DNA from: Opisthocomus hoazin
Lineage: Eukaryota > Chordata > Aves > Opisthocomiformes > Opisthocomidae
NCBI RefSeq assembly: GCF_030867145.1
Contig: NC_134431.1
Span: forward strand, 10,989,089-11,053,088
Length of the DNA stretch: 64,000 bases
Reading direction: 5' to 3'
Shown here: positions 37,418-50,300 of the stretch, in pieces
How positions within the stretch are numbered: the stretch's first letter is position 1
How the letters are laid out: each line of letters opens with the position of its first letter
Made by a program: the position numbers and the translations under genes
Notes under the pieces: generated by a model
What the model saw: the letters and a program-made list of their open reading frames with translations, nothing else
The model's database searches: none
What the model was told of the DNA's origin: nothing

Positions 37418-39987
37418 GTGTTACCTTTGGTTAAATATATGGGCCCCACTGCTTACCTTACACCGCAGCTTCAAAATCTTTGTGGGGCAAATAAATACAG
37501 TGCAGGAGAAGAAGCAGTACCTGATTAGAGCCTGTGAGTAGGAAGTAGACATAAAGATTTCCCAGAGCTTTCTCCTCAAATAGCTCAAGAGTTGTCCAAA
37601 AGAGTAATGATTTCATGAATAAGGCAAAAGACCAAGAAGAAATCCAGAGTTTCTGCTAGGTTTTGGCTGTACTCCTCCTGGGCAAGTCACTTTTTCCCAT
37701 CTCTGTGTGTATGTGTCGTGTTAAAATCTTACTCTGGTGACCAGATCCCAAGGAAGCAATTTAATAACCGTGTTATTCTAGAACTGCTCTAAGAACTAAA
37801 ATTCATGGATTATGTGACTTGGACAAGCAATGGGATATTGCATCTGCTCTGCTGGAAGCAGTGGCAAATGCTTGGTCCCTTACAGCACAAATACATTGTT
37901 ATCTTTATTATGCAGTCAGAAGCTTGAGCCATACAGCTGCATGCTCTTCATCTTCTCCGTGTAGCAGCAGAAAAGCAACTGGTATGTTCTGATCTTGACA
38001 GCAGGAAAGGAAAATGTTTACTATTTGCCTAATCTCTAGTCTTTGAATGGGTTAATTTAGTCTTGTCTTCACAGTATACTTCATATGATTGATTCAACTG
38101 ATTATCAAAGTGAACTGAAATGTATCTATGTAATGGTGCTGCTCTGGCCTCTTGCTATTTTTATTGTGAAGTACTTGGAATTCTAGTATTTCATGCTCAC
38201 AACAAAAATTGTAGCTAAGAACAAAAAATATCTTCCATCCAAAATGATATCTGTCATATGAGTCTTATCAGAAAAGCAAATTGATATGAATTCAGTCTAG
38301 TCCGGTTGCAGTATGACTTTTCCAGCCAGAAAAAAAAGCTACTCCTATTCTGCATCAGAGCTACTTATAATTATAGTATCTGTTGAAAGCTAGAATCTGG
38401 CTACATGCGTTGACTATTGGCTTGACCTGACCCTTCTCCATCTGTTACGGAAGGAAGAAACCAGCAGCTGGATGTTCTTGTGGCTTCTCCATGCCCATAG
38501 CACGAGGCCCTTCTGTGCAAATAAGCTGTAGTTTTGTTCACAAGGTGTTCATGCTGTTGCTAGGAGACCAAATCTCTGCCTGCGAAGAAAGGTTGTTTCC
38601 AAATTTAAAATGGCTCCTCATATATTTGACTGGGAAATGAAGTCTCTTACACAAATGGGCGTTCACTTGTTCATGAATAGTGAAAGGAAGTTCTTATTTT
38701 GTGAAACAAATTTGTAACTTCACAATGTAAGGGTCACTCCACCTACAACCTTCTGCAAATAGTAAACAGAGATCCTACTGCACAGATGAGCCATCTTAAA
38801 ACACTTCAGAAAAGCGCTAAACAAACAAAAATTACAGTCCAGCAAAATTCATCTATTTCCCTGAACCTAGTAGTGTTTAATTGCTGAGCAAACATTTCAC
38901 TCGTTTCCCTTAGCATTCTGCTGTCAATATAAACCACAGACATGTAGAGACTGTGTAGACAGCTCCATCTAGATTGTCTATAACGAAGAAATAACTAAAA
39001 TTTTTCAAAGAAACAGGAAAGAAATCAAGAAGTATTTTAGTTTAGCAGGAGTGGAACCTCTGTAGTTGTATCTCCCATGTCAGATTTGCAGTGAATTACA
39101 TATGTCAAAAAAATCAAGGTGTTTAAACTTGTCTTTTTATGTGTATGTTTATATGTACACATATGTACATGCACACCCAGAGCACAGGTGTATTCCAGAT
39201 GCTGTGTGACAGGAGCATAAATGTTAGGTGGAATATATAGGAATAATTTCCAGGATGTGCAAGTTGTCCATTTCAAATACCTTTTTGAAACTCTGCTCTC
39301 AGTTGTATTGCTGTAGTAGGAGGAGGTAACAGGTGTAACAATGGTTGGAACTCATTAAAGCACTCTGTAGCTGCCTTTTCACCTTCAATCTATTAAAACT
39401 GAATTGCTTTGTTACGCCTTTCTGGTTTTCCTGCCTTTCGGATGAGAGCACCACCATGTTCTTCAACACTCAGAAGTCTAGTTCTTATCTTTTAATCACT
39501 CTTTCTTGCTCCACTGATCCAAGGAATATCTGAATACTGACACTTTTAAAACAATAATTTAATTCCTTTTTTGTGCTTTCTGCCCAAAGTTCTGCTGGGG
39601 CCTCCTCATCTGCTGCCCTGATTGGTGTTAACCTCCTTTTCAATTAAAGCATCTTTAGTGCCATATTACAGTCCATTCAAAGCACTATTTGTGAGATGAA
39701 GTTTCTTGTAATTATTTCTTGGATGCAGTTACCTCAATCAGATCTTCAGTTTTCATAGTGACAAGCTTAAACAATGTTCTCATTTTGTTAGCCTTTTTCA
39801 ACACTGATCATTTTGTAGGTTCTCATCATGTTTCCTTCTTTATTTCCTGTCCCGTTGTACTGTGATTAAAAACAATGGCAACATTGATGTACAATTCTTC
39901 TAAGAAAAAAAAAGAGCCATTATTCTACTAGCATAATGTGACAGTTGCTAAGAATAACAAAGATTTGACTGTTTGCACAGGTACTCA
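37418..39987. other. Intergenic stretch, nothing recognised
   Basis: About 2.6 kb of AT-rich sequence without a recognisable gene, RNA or transposon. Confidence 0.5.
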
Positions 39988-40572
39988 AAATATAGACATT
40001 GATGGAGACTGATTTATAAAACCCTGGTGCTGTTGAATGTTCTGTAGTCCAGCGATAGCTAAACTTGAGCAAAAGGGAGAAGTTTTGAGACTTGTCCTGG
40101 GACAACTGAAGGCTGCAGAGACTCTAAACCAGCTTCCTTTTAGTCTTCCCAGTATTAATTTCAGGTAATACGAGTAGTCAGTTGTTCCAAGGAGCTGGAA
40201 CTCATTTGAGTTCTGGGAATAGATGGAAGAAGAAATCCGTTCTCCTTCCAATATCCAACTGGATAACTTGCGTTGATACTTACTGAAGGAACCGGTGCTT
40301 TGTTCCTGGAGATGGTGTTCTAGAGATGACGGTCTGTGTGACACTGCCGCTGTTTCCAGTTTTTGTTTGTCTGCTAATGAGTCAATGGCAGGAAGGGCTG
40401 TCAGCCTTTCTCCCACACCTGCACTGATATTGTGAAGGCTCTTGTTCAGGCATTGCTGGCAACATCGACAGATTTCCACTCCACTGGGCACCTCACTCTC
40501 AGCTCTCCATATGATTGTTGTAATGCCTGCAGGGGTGCAGCTGGGAAGATGAGATAGCTGTACTGCAAGTAA
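39988..40572 (-). other. 195-codon open frame without an early ATG, unrecognised
   Basis: The minus strand is open from just after a TAA at 40573-40575 to a TGA at 39985-39987. A possible splice acceptor, TTACTTGCAG|TA, ends at 40563. The translation starts near VQLSHLPSCTPAG, includes CRCCQQCLNKS and SLADKQKLETAAVSHRPSS, and is rich in Ser, Leu and Gln. The only methionine is five residues from the end, so it would have to be an internal or terminal exon. I recognise no family and no obvious domain. The length is unusual for sequence of this base composition, but chance is not excluded. Confidence 0.2.
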
Positions 40573-40590
40573 TTACAGCACAGGAGAATT

Positions 40591-42465
40591 GTTCCAATTT
40601 ATTGTGGTTGCAACCTACCCATTCTTCATGTCTACCTGTTTATCTTCTTTACCTGTTTTTTCTCTCTCCAGTGAGCTCTGAGGTTGCAGAATTAGAAAGG
40701 GTGACAAAGCTACTGAAGTCTTAAGTAATTCTACTGATACAAGCTCAGAGCCAAAGTCACATGCAAAATTATATGCAGAAGAGTAGGTTGGTCTCTTCCC
40801 AACTAATGGCCAGTGTGCTAAATGTGTGTGCATCCCTACTGCGAAGTGAACTGTCACAGAAGTTTAACATGGTAGTGTTTTATCTGAGATGTAAGAAGCG
40901 ACAGCGCTGTCCCTTCCTTAAGACTGCTAGCGCACTTTTGGAAGTAGATTTACTTTTTTTCCTAAACCTCAGGCAACAGGGAATATTCTCTGTTTGGCTG
41001 TTGTTTAGTTTAGAACCTGAACCTTACAAGGTCGTTAGTCTTTGGGTGGCAAATTGGGGATTAGCACCTTGGTGCCATCGTGTTTGTTTACAAGAATGAA
41101 TGTGAAGGTCCTCCTTCTCCTACAGGCAAGGTTTGTTTTATGTTAATTGTAGAACATCTCCAGCTGACTGCTCTCCCATGAGCAGCATTTCTCTCTCTCC
41201 TCTCAGGGTGAAGCTTGCAGCTCCCCTGCTCTCTACCTCATCCATGGGTCACTCTAAATTAGCACTGCCACTGTCCGTCCGCTTGGAAACTGCTCATTTC
41301 TGGCCCTTCCCTCTGCAGATGTTGATGTTCATTTATCCCCCAGCGACCCTTTTCAAGGAGAAAAGTAACTCTGCCAAAGCAGTGACTGGATGTCTCACGG
41401 GGAGCGTTGGTGCCACAGTGAGGAACGCATGGTGTGGGGTTGTGGCTGCTCCAGGGGAGCAGGCTCCATAATGGAACGGCACCTGGAGCTACAGATTTAC
41501 ACCGTAGTGACAGCATTTGGGATTCGGGATCCACAAGACTGAACTTTTACTTGCCATGCAGCCTTTTCCTCTGAACAGTTTCTGCTGTTATTTACAGCTG
41601 CTTTCCCAACACAGAAAAACTTCATTGCTCTTTCTATTGAGCTTGGCCTATCCATTGTGTTAAATTCTGTGCTTGTCTGCAGATCAGCGCTTAGTGACAG
41701 TTCTTTTCTCTTTTGAGCATAATACAGTGATGGTTTCACTTTTTTCACAAATATACTGTAAGTTTGAGAAATATGGATTGATCCTCCGACAATGAAAAAG
41801 CAGCAGGTTTGTAGTTTGTGTTAGAATAGATGCTCTGTATGGGATTACCACCTTCTAACTTTAGATATCTAAAGGTTAAGATTACATTCAAGTTCTCTCT
41901 GTAGCTAGCGAGAGAAATGGATCTGTTCTTCGCAGGGTGGTTAATCCCAGCTTCCTAGAGGTGTCTGGGATGGCTGGGAAAGCTCTGCTGAACCCTCTGG
42001 AGCCCAGTCACCTGGGTGATGGTGGGAAGTTTCACAAAGAACTTTTTAGCAGTGCTGACACAGGCTTTCCCTGGCACGTCGGTACCCTTTGTCTTGGACT
42101 GGTACATGTATTTGTGTGACTGCAGAGTGAACTGGGTCAGGGAATCTGCTATTCTTACTTGCTTTTAAGCAAGACAAAACTTCCTGGTCCCACAGCAGCA
42201 GGTGTGCTGGTGCTGCTGGAATGGGAATGAGGGGTTTGGGTTAAGGCGTGTCTGAGCTCCTTGAGCATTGACCAAATGCACAGATACAGCTAATTGAATG
42301 TTTTGGGGTTTTGTGTCTGGTTTTTTTTTCCTTTGAAGCAGATCTTGTAGTTTCTTTTATAAATGCAGTCCTAACTGGTTGCTTAACAGACTGCTCTTGA
42401 ATAAGCAATGGAGGTGTTTACCTTTTCCTCATGTAACCTTGAAGCTTGTTGATTTTAGCCAGAGG
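40591..42465. other. Intergenic stretch, nothing recognised
   Basis: No gene or repeat recognised. Overlapping 80-112-codon frames on both strands between 40615 and 41748 resemble nothing I know. Confidence 0.45.
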
Positions 42466-44360
42466 AATCACAGAATCACAGAATAGTAGGGGTTGGAAGG
42501 GACCTCTGTGGGTCATCTAGTCCAAACCCCCTGCCAAAGCAGGGTCACCTACAGCAAGCTGCACAGGATCTTGTCCAGGCGGGTCTTGAATATCTCCAGA
42601 GAAGGAGACTCCACAACCTCCCTGGGCAGCCTGTTCCAGTGCTCCGTCACCCTCAGAGGGAAGAAGTTCTTCCTCATGTTCAGACGGGACTTCCTGTGCC
42701 TCAGTTTGTGCCCATTGCCCCTTGTCCTGTCACTGGGCACCACTGAAAAGAGCTTGGCCCCATCCTCCTGACACCCACCCTTCAGATATTTGTAGGCATT
42801 TATAAGGTCCCCTCGCAGCCTTCTCTTCTTCAGGCTGAACAAGCCCAGTTCCCTCAACCTCTCCTCGTAGGGGAGATGCTCCAGTCCCCTCACCATCCTT
42901 GTAGCCCTCCGTTGGACTCTCTCCAGTAGCTCTTCATCTTTCTTGAACTGGGGAGCCCAGAACTGGACACAGTACTCCAGATGAGGCCTCACCAGGGCAG
43001 TGTAGAGGGGAAGGAGAACCTCCCTCGTCCTGCTGGCCACACTCTTCTTGATGCACCCCAGGATCCCATTGGCTTTCTTGGCAGCCAGGGCACACTGCTG
43101 GCTCATGGTTAACCTGTCGTCCACCAGGACACCCAGGTCCCTCTCCGCAGAGCTGCTCTCCAGCAGGTCCACCCCAAGCCTGTACTGGTGCATGAGGTTG
43201 TTCCTCCCCAGGTGCAGGACCCTGCACTTGCCCTTGTTGAACCTCATCAGGTTCCTCTCTGCCCAGCTTTCCAGCCTATCCAGGTCACGCTGAATGGCAG
43301 CACAGCCTTCTGGTGTATCTACCACACCTCCCAGTTTCGTGTCATCAGCAAACTTGCTGAGGGTACATTCTAGCTCTTCATCCAGGTCGTTGATGAAGAA
43401 GTTAAACAAGGCTGGGCCCAGTACTGACCCCTGAGGGACACCACTTGTCACCGGCCTCCAACTAGACTCAGCGCCACTGATGACAACCCTCTGAGTTCTG
43501 CCATTCAGCCAGTTCTCTATCCACTTCACCGACCACTCATCCAGCCCACGCTTCCTCAGCTTCCCTAGGAGGATATCATGGGAGACTGTGTCGAAAGCCT
43601 TGCTGAAGTCAAGGTAGACAACATCCACGGCTCTCCCTTCGTCTACCCAGCCAGTCATGTCATCGTAGAAAGCTATCAGATTGGTCAGGCATGATTTCCC
43701 CTTGGTGAATCCATGCTGACTACTCCTGATAACCTTCTTTTCTTCCACTTGCTTCATGATGGCCTCCAGGATAAGCTGCTCCATCACCTTACCCAGGATG
43801 GAGGTGAGGCTGACCGGCCTGTAGTTCCCTGGGTCCTCCTTCTTGCCCTTTTTGAAGATTGGAGTGACATTGGCCTTTCTCCAGTCCTCGGGCACCTCTC
43901 CTGTCCTCCAGGACCTCTCAAAGATGATGGAGAGTGGCTCAGCAATGACATCCGCCAGCTCCCTCAGCACTCGTGGGTGCATTCCATCGGGGCCCATGGA
44001 TTTGTGGACATCCAGATCACTTAAGCGATCCCTCACACAGTCCTCCTCGACCAAGGGAAAGTCGTCCTCTTTGTAGGCTTCTTCTCTTACCTCCGGGGCC
44101 TGGGATTCCTGAGGGCCAGTCTTAGCACTGAAGACTGAAGCAAAGAAGGCATTCATTAGCTCTGCCTTCTCCGCATCCTCCGTCACCAGGACACCCGCCT
44201 CATTCAGCAGCGGCCCCACGTTGTCCCTAGCCTTCCTTTTGCTGCTGATGTAGTTGAAGAAGCCCTTCTTGTTGTTTTTGACATCCCTTGCCAGCTTCAA
44301 TTCCAGGTGAGCCTTGGCCTTCCTCGTCACAAAACTGTCGCCAATATTCCAGCCAAATAA
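42466..44360 (-). mobile_element. Young 5'-truncated CR1 LINE with intact ORF2 C-terminal half
   Basis: The minus strand carries about 1.9 kb of CR1, ending with the usual tail (complement GGTTGGAAGGGACCTCTGTG) and two copies of an ATTCTGTG-type 8-mer at 42470-42485. The 5' break near 44360 is ordinary CR1 truncation; promoter, ORF1 and the endonuclease part of ORF2 are absent. An uninterrupted reverse-transcriptase frame indicates a recent insertion by avian standards. It lies between MOCS3 and KCNG1, in the orientation of KCNG1. Confidence 0.97.
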
Positions 44361-44369
44361 ATGCTGCAT
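42549..44369 (-). CDS. CR1 ORF2 reverse-transcriptase domain, intact frame (partial protein)
   Basis: 606 codons with no stop or frameshift. CR1-type non-LTR reverse-transcriptase motifs are in order: [10 protein letters not shown] (181-190), [12 protein letters not shown] (219-230), catalytic DFSKAFD (254-260), [10 protein letters not shown] (310-319) and the active-site FADD (340-343), then the conserved CR1 C-terminus [18 protein letters not shown]. The ATG at 44369 lies in or at the edge of host sequence, so the native start is missing and the apnurinic-type endonuclease domain is lost. It could not retrotranspose on its own and expression is unlikely. Confidence 0.9.
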   Translation of the reverse strand: MQHLFGWNIGDSFVTRKAKAHLELKLARDVKNNKKGFFNYISSKRKARDNVGPLLNEAGVLVTEDAEKAELMNAFFASVFSAKTGPQESQAPEVREEAYKEDDFPLVEEDCVRDRLSDLDVHKSMGPDGMHPRVLRELADVIAEPLSIIFERSWRTGEVPEDWRKANVTPIFKKGKKEDPGNYRPVSLTSILGKVMEQLILEAIMKQVEEKKVIRSSQHGFTKGKSCLTNLIAFYDDMTGWVDEGRAVDVVYLDFSKAFDTVSHDILLGKLRKRGLDEWSVKWIENWLNGRTQRVVISGAESSWRPVTSGVPQGSVLGPALFNFFINDLDEELECTLSKFADDTKLGGVVDTPEGCAAIQRDLDRLESWAERNLMRFNKGKCRVLHLGRNNLMHQYRLGVDLLESSSAERDLGVLVDDRLTMSQQCALAAKKANGILGCIKKSVASRTREVLLPLYTALVRPHLEYCVQFWAPQFKKDEELLERVQRRATRMVRGLEHLPYEERLRELGLFSLKKRRLRGDLINAYKYLKGGCQEDGAKLFSVVPSDRTRGNGHKLRHRKSRLNMRKNFFPLRVTEHWNRLPREVVESPSLEIFKTRLDKILCSLL

Positions 44370-47300
44370 AAATATTGTTTATTAATATTTATGTGATGTC
44401 AGTATGTGCTGCACACAAACCAAGGTGACAATATCTTTATCCTGGTTTTCTTGCAGCTCTAACAGCCTGCTCTGGCAAATGAAAGACCACGTATGCAGAA
44501 GCCAAGCAGTGCAAGGGACTGAACATTTGCATCCATATTTTAAAAACAATTTCTCAAAATATTTTATGTATAATTTTAAAGAGGACTGATGCTTTAGGAC
44601 CGGGTTCCGGGACTCAGACGAGAGCTGCCGGCAGCGGCCCGTAGATGGCAATGTAGGATCCTCGAATCGGGCACAGTCTCCGCTCCGCGCTGATGGAAAA
44701 CTCTTGGCTTACCCCAACGCTGACACACAGCTGGGATTTACAGGGTTTCTCAGCAATTCTTGACTCTTCTAACAGCTCTGACCAACGCATCCTCTGTGGC
44801 TAGTCATGCATTTTGAGTAAGAAAACTTTCATAGTTGGAAATGCAATCATATTCAAATACAGCAAATAATGACAAATTTTGATTTACAGGGAAAACTTTT
44901 CCTTTGGCTTTGAATATCAGTAGTTTGCAAAAACTTCAATATGCATCATGGTCTTGTGTAAGTGCTTGGAGTACTTTAGCTGTGGGCCAGAGTGACTGCT
45001 GTCAGTGGCAGAGCAAGGAGTTAGTGGGGAAAAAAGCACATACAGGTTTACACAAGTCACACCAAGATAAATGCTGTATTAATGCAATTTCACCGAGTGT
45101 GTAGTGGGCTAAGGATGCCAACCTTACCTCATGCTATTGTTGCTGGTGCTTCTTTCCTGTTCCCATCACATCATGTTTGTTTTTATCCTTTGATGCCCAT
45201 GTTGAATCTGTGCTCTCTGCTTTCACCTAACTAAAAAGATAATTTCATCCACTTACTGTGCAGTATGATGCTTTGCAGTCTTAACTTTCCTCACTGAGGT
45301 TGTCCACAGAAACATCCCTCTCCAAAATTAAAGACACCTCCAATTCCACAATGTTGGATCTGGTTTGCCTGAGGATAGTATTTCTCTGAGTTCCCAAAAT
45401 GTGCTTCTGTTTCGAATTTTCTGTGGTTGGCCCAGGAACGACTACCACTATAAAAGTTATAGACGATATCACTCAGCTTGCTTGTGACATGACGTGCATC
45501 ACTAATGAAAATGAACATTGTTACTTCAATTTATTATTCAGCAATTCTATGTCAAAACTTTATCTCTCTATATAATTAACTATAGAAACTTAACGCTAGT
45601 CCATGCAACTTTATTCCTGTGGTAGGCACCATTTAAATTATATTGTTTAACAGAAAGACAAACATTATTATACTTGCCGATCACTTTACTTGCATGACTG
45701 AGAGCTGTAAAATTAGCTGTCTAGTTTTGGAAACAAATGGCCTTGGTTTTTTAAAAATTCTAATCTCCAGATGATCACTGGGAAGTACTTGCATTCCAGG
45801 TCAGTCACTGGAGCAGACCAGTTATTGTAGTTTACAGCCCTGTTTTTCTGGACCCACAATGAATGTAGGAATAAAGTTATGACCATAATTAAGAATGGCT
45901 ACAAAACTGCAGTCATTAAAAAGGATATCTGATAAAGGATAAGCTGAAACCTTAGCTCGACAGTGTTATGTGTGTTTATATGCACTAGCTGAATTTGGTG
46001 TTGCACAGTGCTGTTCAACTCACGCCACAAGGGCTGCAGGGATAATGAATTAATATTTATAAAGTGTAGCAAATATGCTCTAATTACCCTATTTGGCCTG
46101 CTGTGTTTCTAGTTATGGCAGAACTTTATTTCTGTTCAAGTGGCATTTGCTTCTGGATTAGTTCCCGCAGGCAAAGAGAAAGTAAAAGCGCTGTTGGACA
46201 GGGCAGAAACATCCCCTGATATTATGATATTGCAGTTTCTTCTCCATGCTTTTGGCAGGGCTAATAGCATTCTTAATGTCTTTAGTGATTTCTGGGGAGT
46301 ATTTCAGAAGATATGAGATGCTGGTAAATGACAAAGAAAAATAATGAGCAAAAAGAGGGAAAGGTCTAGTTTTATTGTTAATAATTAATGCCCCAAACTC
46401 TGAACATTTTTAGTTTGGCAGCACAGGCAAAATTCTCCTTGACTGTATTCGTGGTGTAGAAATTTATCTTTATTTGTGGTGTATGATTTTACATAGTGAC
46501 TGACAGCTAGCAAACAAGGAATCCTGTCTGAAGGACTTACACTCTAATGTTACAAGACAAGACAGAACATGCACAGAGCTGAATTGATTCAGTGAAGTAC
46601 AAGTTTTGGATTTAAACTTGTCTTCACTTTCCTGTTTTTTATATGACGATTACTATGTTAGGAACACTGAGATCCTTGGTAACACTGAAACGGGATTCTT
46701 AAAATGCCACAGAGGAAGTGGTAAACGAGTGAGTGGGTAAATGTAGTGTTAAGCATTTTCTATTTTAGCAATAGAACTTTTGAAGTGTTTCTTTTGTTGA
46801 CAGGGGAGACATTCATCCACTGGCATGAACTCTAGTTTCATGCCTTCAGGTCTGTCTGGTTTCTGTAGGTTGCACTCTTTGTGCCCATGGCATACCGCTG
46901 TTCCACCATCACAGAAGATGTACTTGAGCTTCCTCCCCTCCCCGTATTTTTGGTACCCATATACTCTTTTGGATAAATAAATACTAAATTCACTGTCAAA
47001 TCTTGCATAAGGTAGCCAGCAGAACTATTAACACAGAAGAAACTGGGCAATATACTATTGTAGCAACTACTGGTAGGAATGAAAATGGTGAGTAATGGAT
47101 GTGAAAATGGTGAAACTCTCTGACACCGGGTCTGGAGTCAGCTGGTCAGGTTAGGGGTTGATGTCACTGACTGACATGTGGGCAGAGGTTGGTGTCACGG
47201 TCTTCGAAGTCACGTTTGCCACTTTTTGTTTAATTTCTGATTAAATGCAGTCAATTAAATCTATGTAGGTTTAGGATTATCCAGTCCAGTTTTCATCCTG

Positions 47301-50300
47301 CTGCAAAACCAAGAGAGGGATGTGAAATTTTATAGCTTTGTTATGAGACGTATCTGTTCCTTTCCTCTTGTTTTAACTTACTAGTCTTTTTTCTTATCTA
47401 AGCAAAAAAAAAGAATCAGTAATTATATGGAACAGAACCATTTTACAGTCAGGCATGAGCTGCCAAGAACTGCTGTGTTTGTTGCTGTCTTATTGTTTCA
47501 AACTGACCCTGACCAACAACAAGCTGACCACTCTGGATCTGGGTTCTTTGTGCTGCTCCATATTCCTTGATCCCCACATAGAGTGAATGACATGTGGAAA
47601 GGACAAATAATCTAGAGTCAGTGCTGGTAGACATTGGTGGTTCTGTGCAACTGAAGAATAAGACTCCGATTCCTCTATCCTAACACTGGCCTTTTGATGC
47701 GACACCTGAATTTGGGATCTAGTTCATTCTAGGCTCCCTTTATTAAAAAATGGAGAAGACTACATATCTCCCAGTGGTGATTCAGATCTTTTGACAATGA
47801 GGCTGCTACTTCAGGCACTTTGGTATGTGCCTAAAATGAATTTTTACTCTGAGTCTCCGTCTGTAGCTAAAAGACTCTGAGTGGAAAGCTTTTGTTCACA
47901 GAGATTCCTATGAAACTTTGGGTTTAGTTACAGAGGAGAGCTATAGCAGTGGGAATCAGAGCCTGCTACAGCAAAAATTTTTGCTTTTGCATCAGCCTGA
48001 ATACCCAGTTAAACTCTACCCACACAAGTCATGAATGTGTAGAGCATGCCAGTTTTCCTTCCCAGACATGCATCTGATGAGGTGTTAATCCATGATTCAG
48101 TTCTGCATGATTTTTTTATTGTTTAGTTGGGCACTGCTAAAGACTCTGACTCTTCGATGACAGTAATAAAGCCTCTGACTATAGAAATCTGGAGTACTGC
48201 ATTACACTGGCAAAGATACAAAGGGACAAATGGAGACAAGCCCTATATATTCCCTAAAGAGAAATTTTCCTAAGACCTTGACCTGTAATGAATGTTGGTG
48301 TAATACAAATGATTCCAACTCACCTTGCAAATTCTGTTCTTTGATGTACAGTTAGAGAAGCCTTGTGGCGCTGTCTTCATTTATCAGTGTTGCACTCACC
48401 AAGTGGTTTTGGTTGCTTTTGTCATTGTTTTTGAGGAAGGAGGATATAGGAGGGAAAGATTTTGTAGAAAGTAACGTAATATACCATCTTACCTGGAAAT
48501 TCTGGTTTTGTCAGGGATTTTTCTTTCTCAATCTCCACAGATCCTTCCTGTTCTTTTCTGAATCTGTTAGATTCCTTGGTTATATGGTTTAAATATTTTA
48601 ATGTTATATGTCCCAATTAACTGTGATTGTGATTCTTGGGACAACATGCAAGAAAGATTTCCCCATACAAGCTGCTGAATTAGTACCTAGATTTTTCTAC
48701 ACTGAGATAATTTTCTTTCTGAGTAAATCCTTTCTATCACAGCCAGCCTGCTTCAGGAAGCAGTGCTCAGCCCAGATTCTCCCTTTGCTACCACTCGCTT
48801 CTCGTATTGACCTGAGGTTGTCAAGCATGCCTATAGCACTGTGACAGTCTTTCTATACCATAAGAAGCACATGAAAATGAAAGGAGAGCCTAACATTTTA
48901 TTAACCAAATTAATACAGCTACTGCTGTTTGAATTCATACTGTACACATTACTGCAGTTTACAGAGGTTAATATAAATAGCAATGCAAGCCTATCTCTAT
49001 TGGAGACATGCACCACTATATCAGTGGCAATTCAAACAATTCTTTTGACTTCATAAAAGCACAAAGTATTTTTATTGGAACTTTCTTGTTGACTGCACAT
49101 GCTGATAAATTGCAAAAAAAGGAGTGATAGCTGACTTGGTAGCTGTCAGCTGTGTCACTGGTAACAGTCAGCTTTTGAATCAATCCATAATTTTAATGAA
49201 TTTGACTAAAAATTCAGATAATATACCGTAAAGAGGCATAATAATCTTAAACCTTCAGCCTTCACAGTAAAAGCTGGAACACAGCATGTGGGTTTCATAC
49301 TAATGCTGTGCTCTTAAGACGCAGAGCTGGATAGCATAAGGACTACAGTATGTATTACCTCCTGTAAAACATAATCAAGTTTGTTACAGTGATTCATAGT
49401 AAAACATGTTGATATGCTTACAAGTAATGTGTTGCCAAGTACCAAATTACATAGGGGTGCATCCTGGATGGCTTATTTGTTCCTGGCTTAGGCAGAACTT
49501 CCAACAGGCAAGATGCTTTCACGGGTTTGCGCAACCAACACCCAACTTGAGGGTGATTTTTTTTTTTTGGACAGGGACTTTAGAATCAAGCTATAATTTT
49601 GGGATAAAAAATAAAGTGATCTGTGAAATAAATGAAAATTAACTTAATGTAAAAACATTGAGAAAACGGATGGAACTTTAGCACTTATTAGCTAGCATAA
49701 CATGGGAATAAGCTTAGGTTTTATTTGGTAAGTCTTGATTTCTCCTTATATTCGCTTACAGCTTATTTATGGCTCAGCCTGTCAAACACATTCTTAGATA
49801 AGCAACTGTTGCTCACAGAACAAATCTAATTACCAGTTCTTTTTATAATGAATGCTGACACAAAGGTAGAAGGATTTATAGTATTTGTGTTGGAGCCAAT
49901 GCTACAGATGATTAAACAGTTTTGAAATTAAGAATATTTTGGATGGAAAATGTATCCCTTTTTTGTCACGATGTTCCTGTTTTTTGTCCAACTCTAATTA
50001 AAGCTGAAGAACAAGAGTGAAAAGCTGGTTACATTCGTAGCTCTGGCACATAATTGCCAAGAGTTTAGACTGGATATTTTAGTGCTCTGCAGTAATGGTC
50101 CATAGGCATATTTACCTACGACAGGCTGAAGAATACTAGAGCCCTAATTATTTGTAAAATGCAATATTTTTAAATTTTGGAATTGTTCTTTAAGAATATC
50201 AGAACACCTTCAAATTGTATTGTAAAGACATTTGAAAAGAAAACCTGTGGAACGTGGGCTTGGCCAAACAGCATAGGCTGAGGAACTAATTCTGCTTTTT

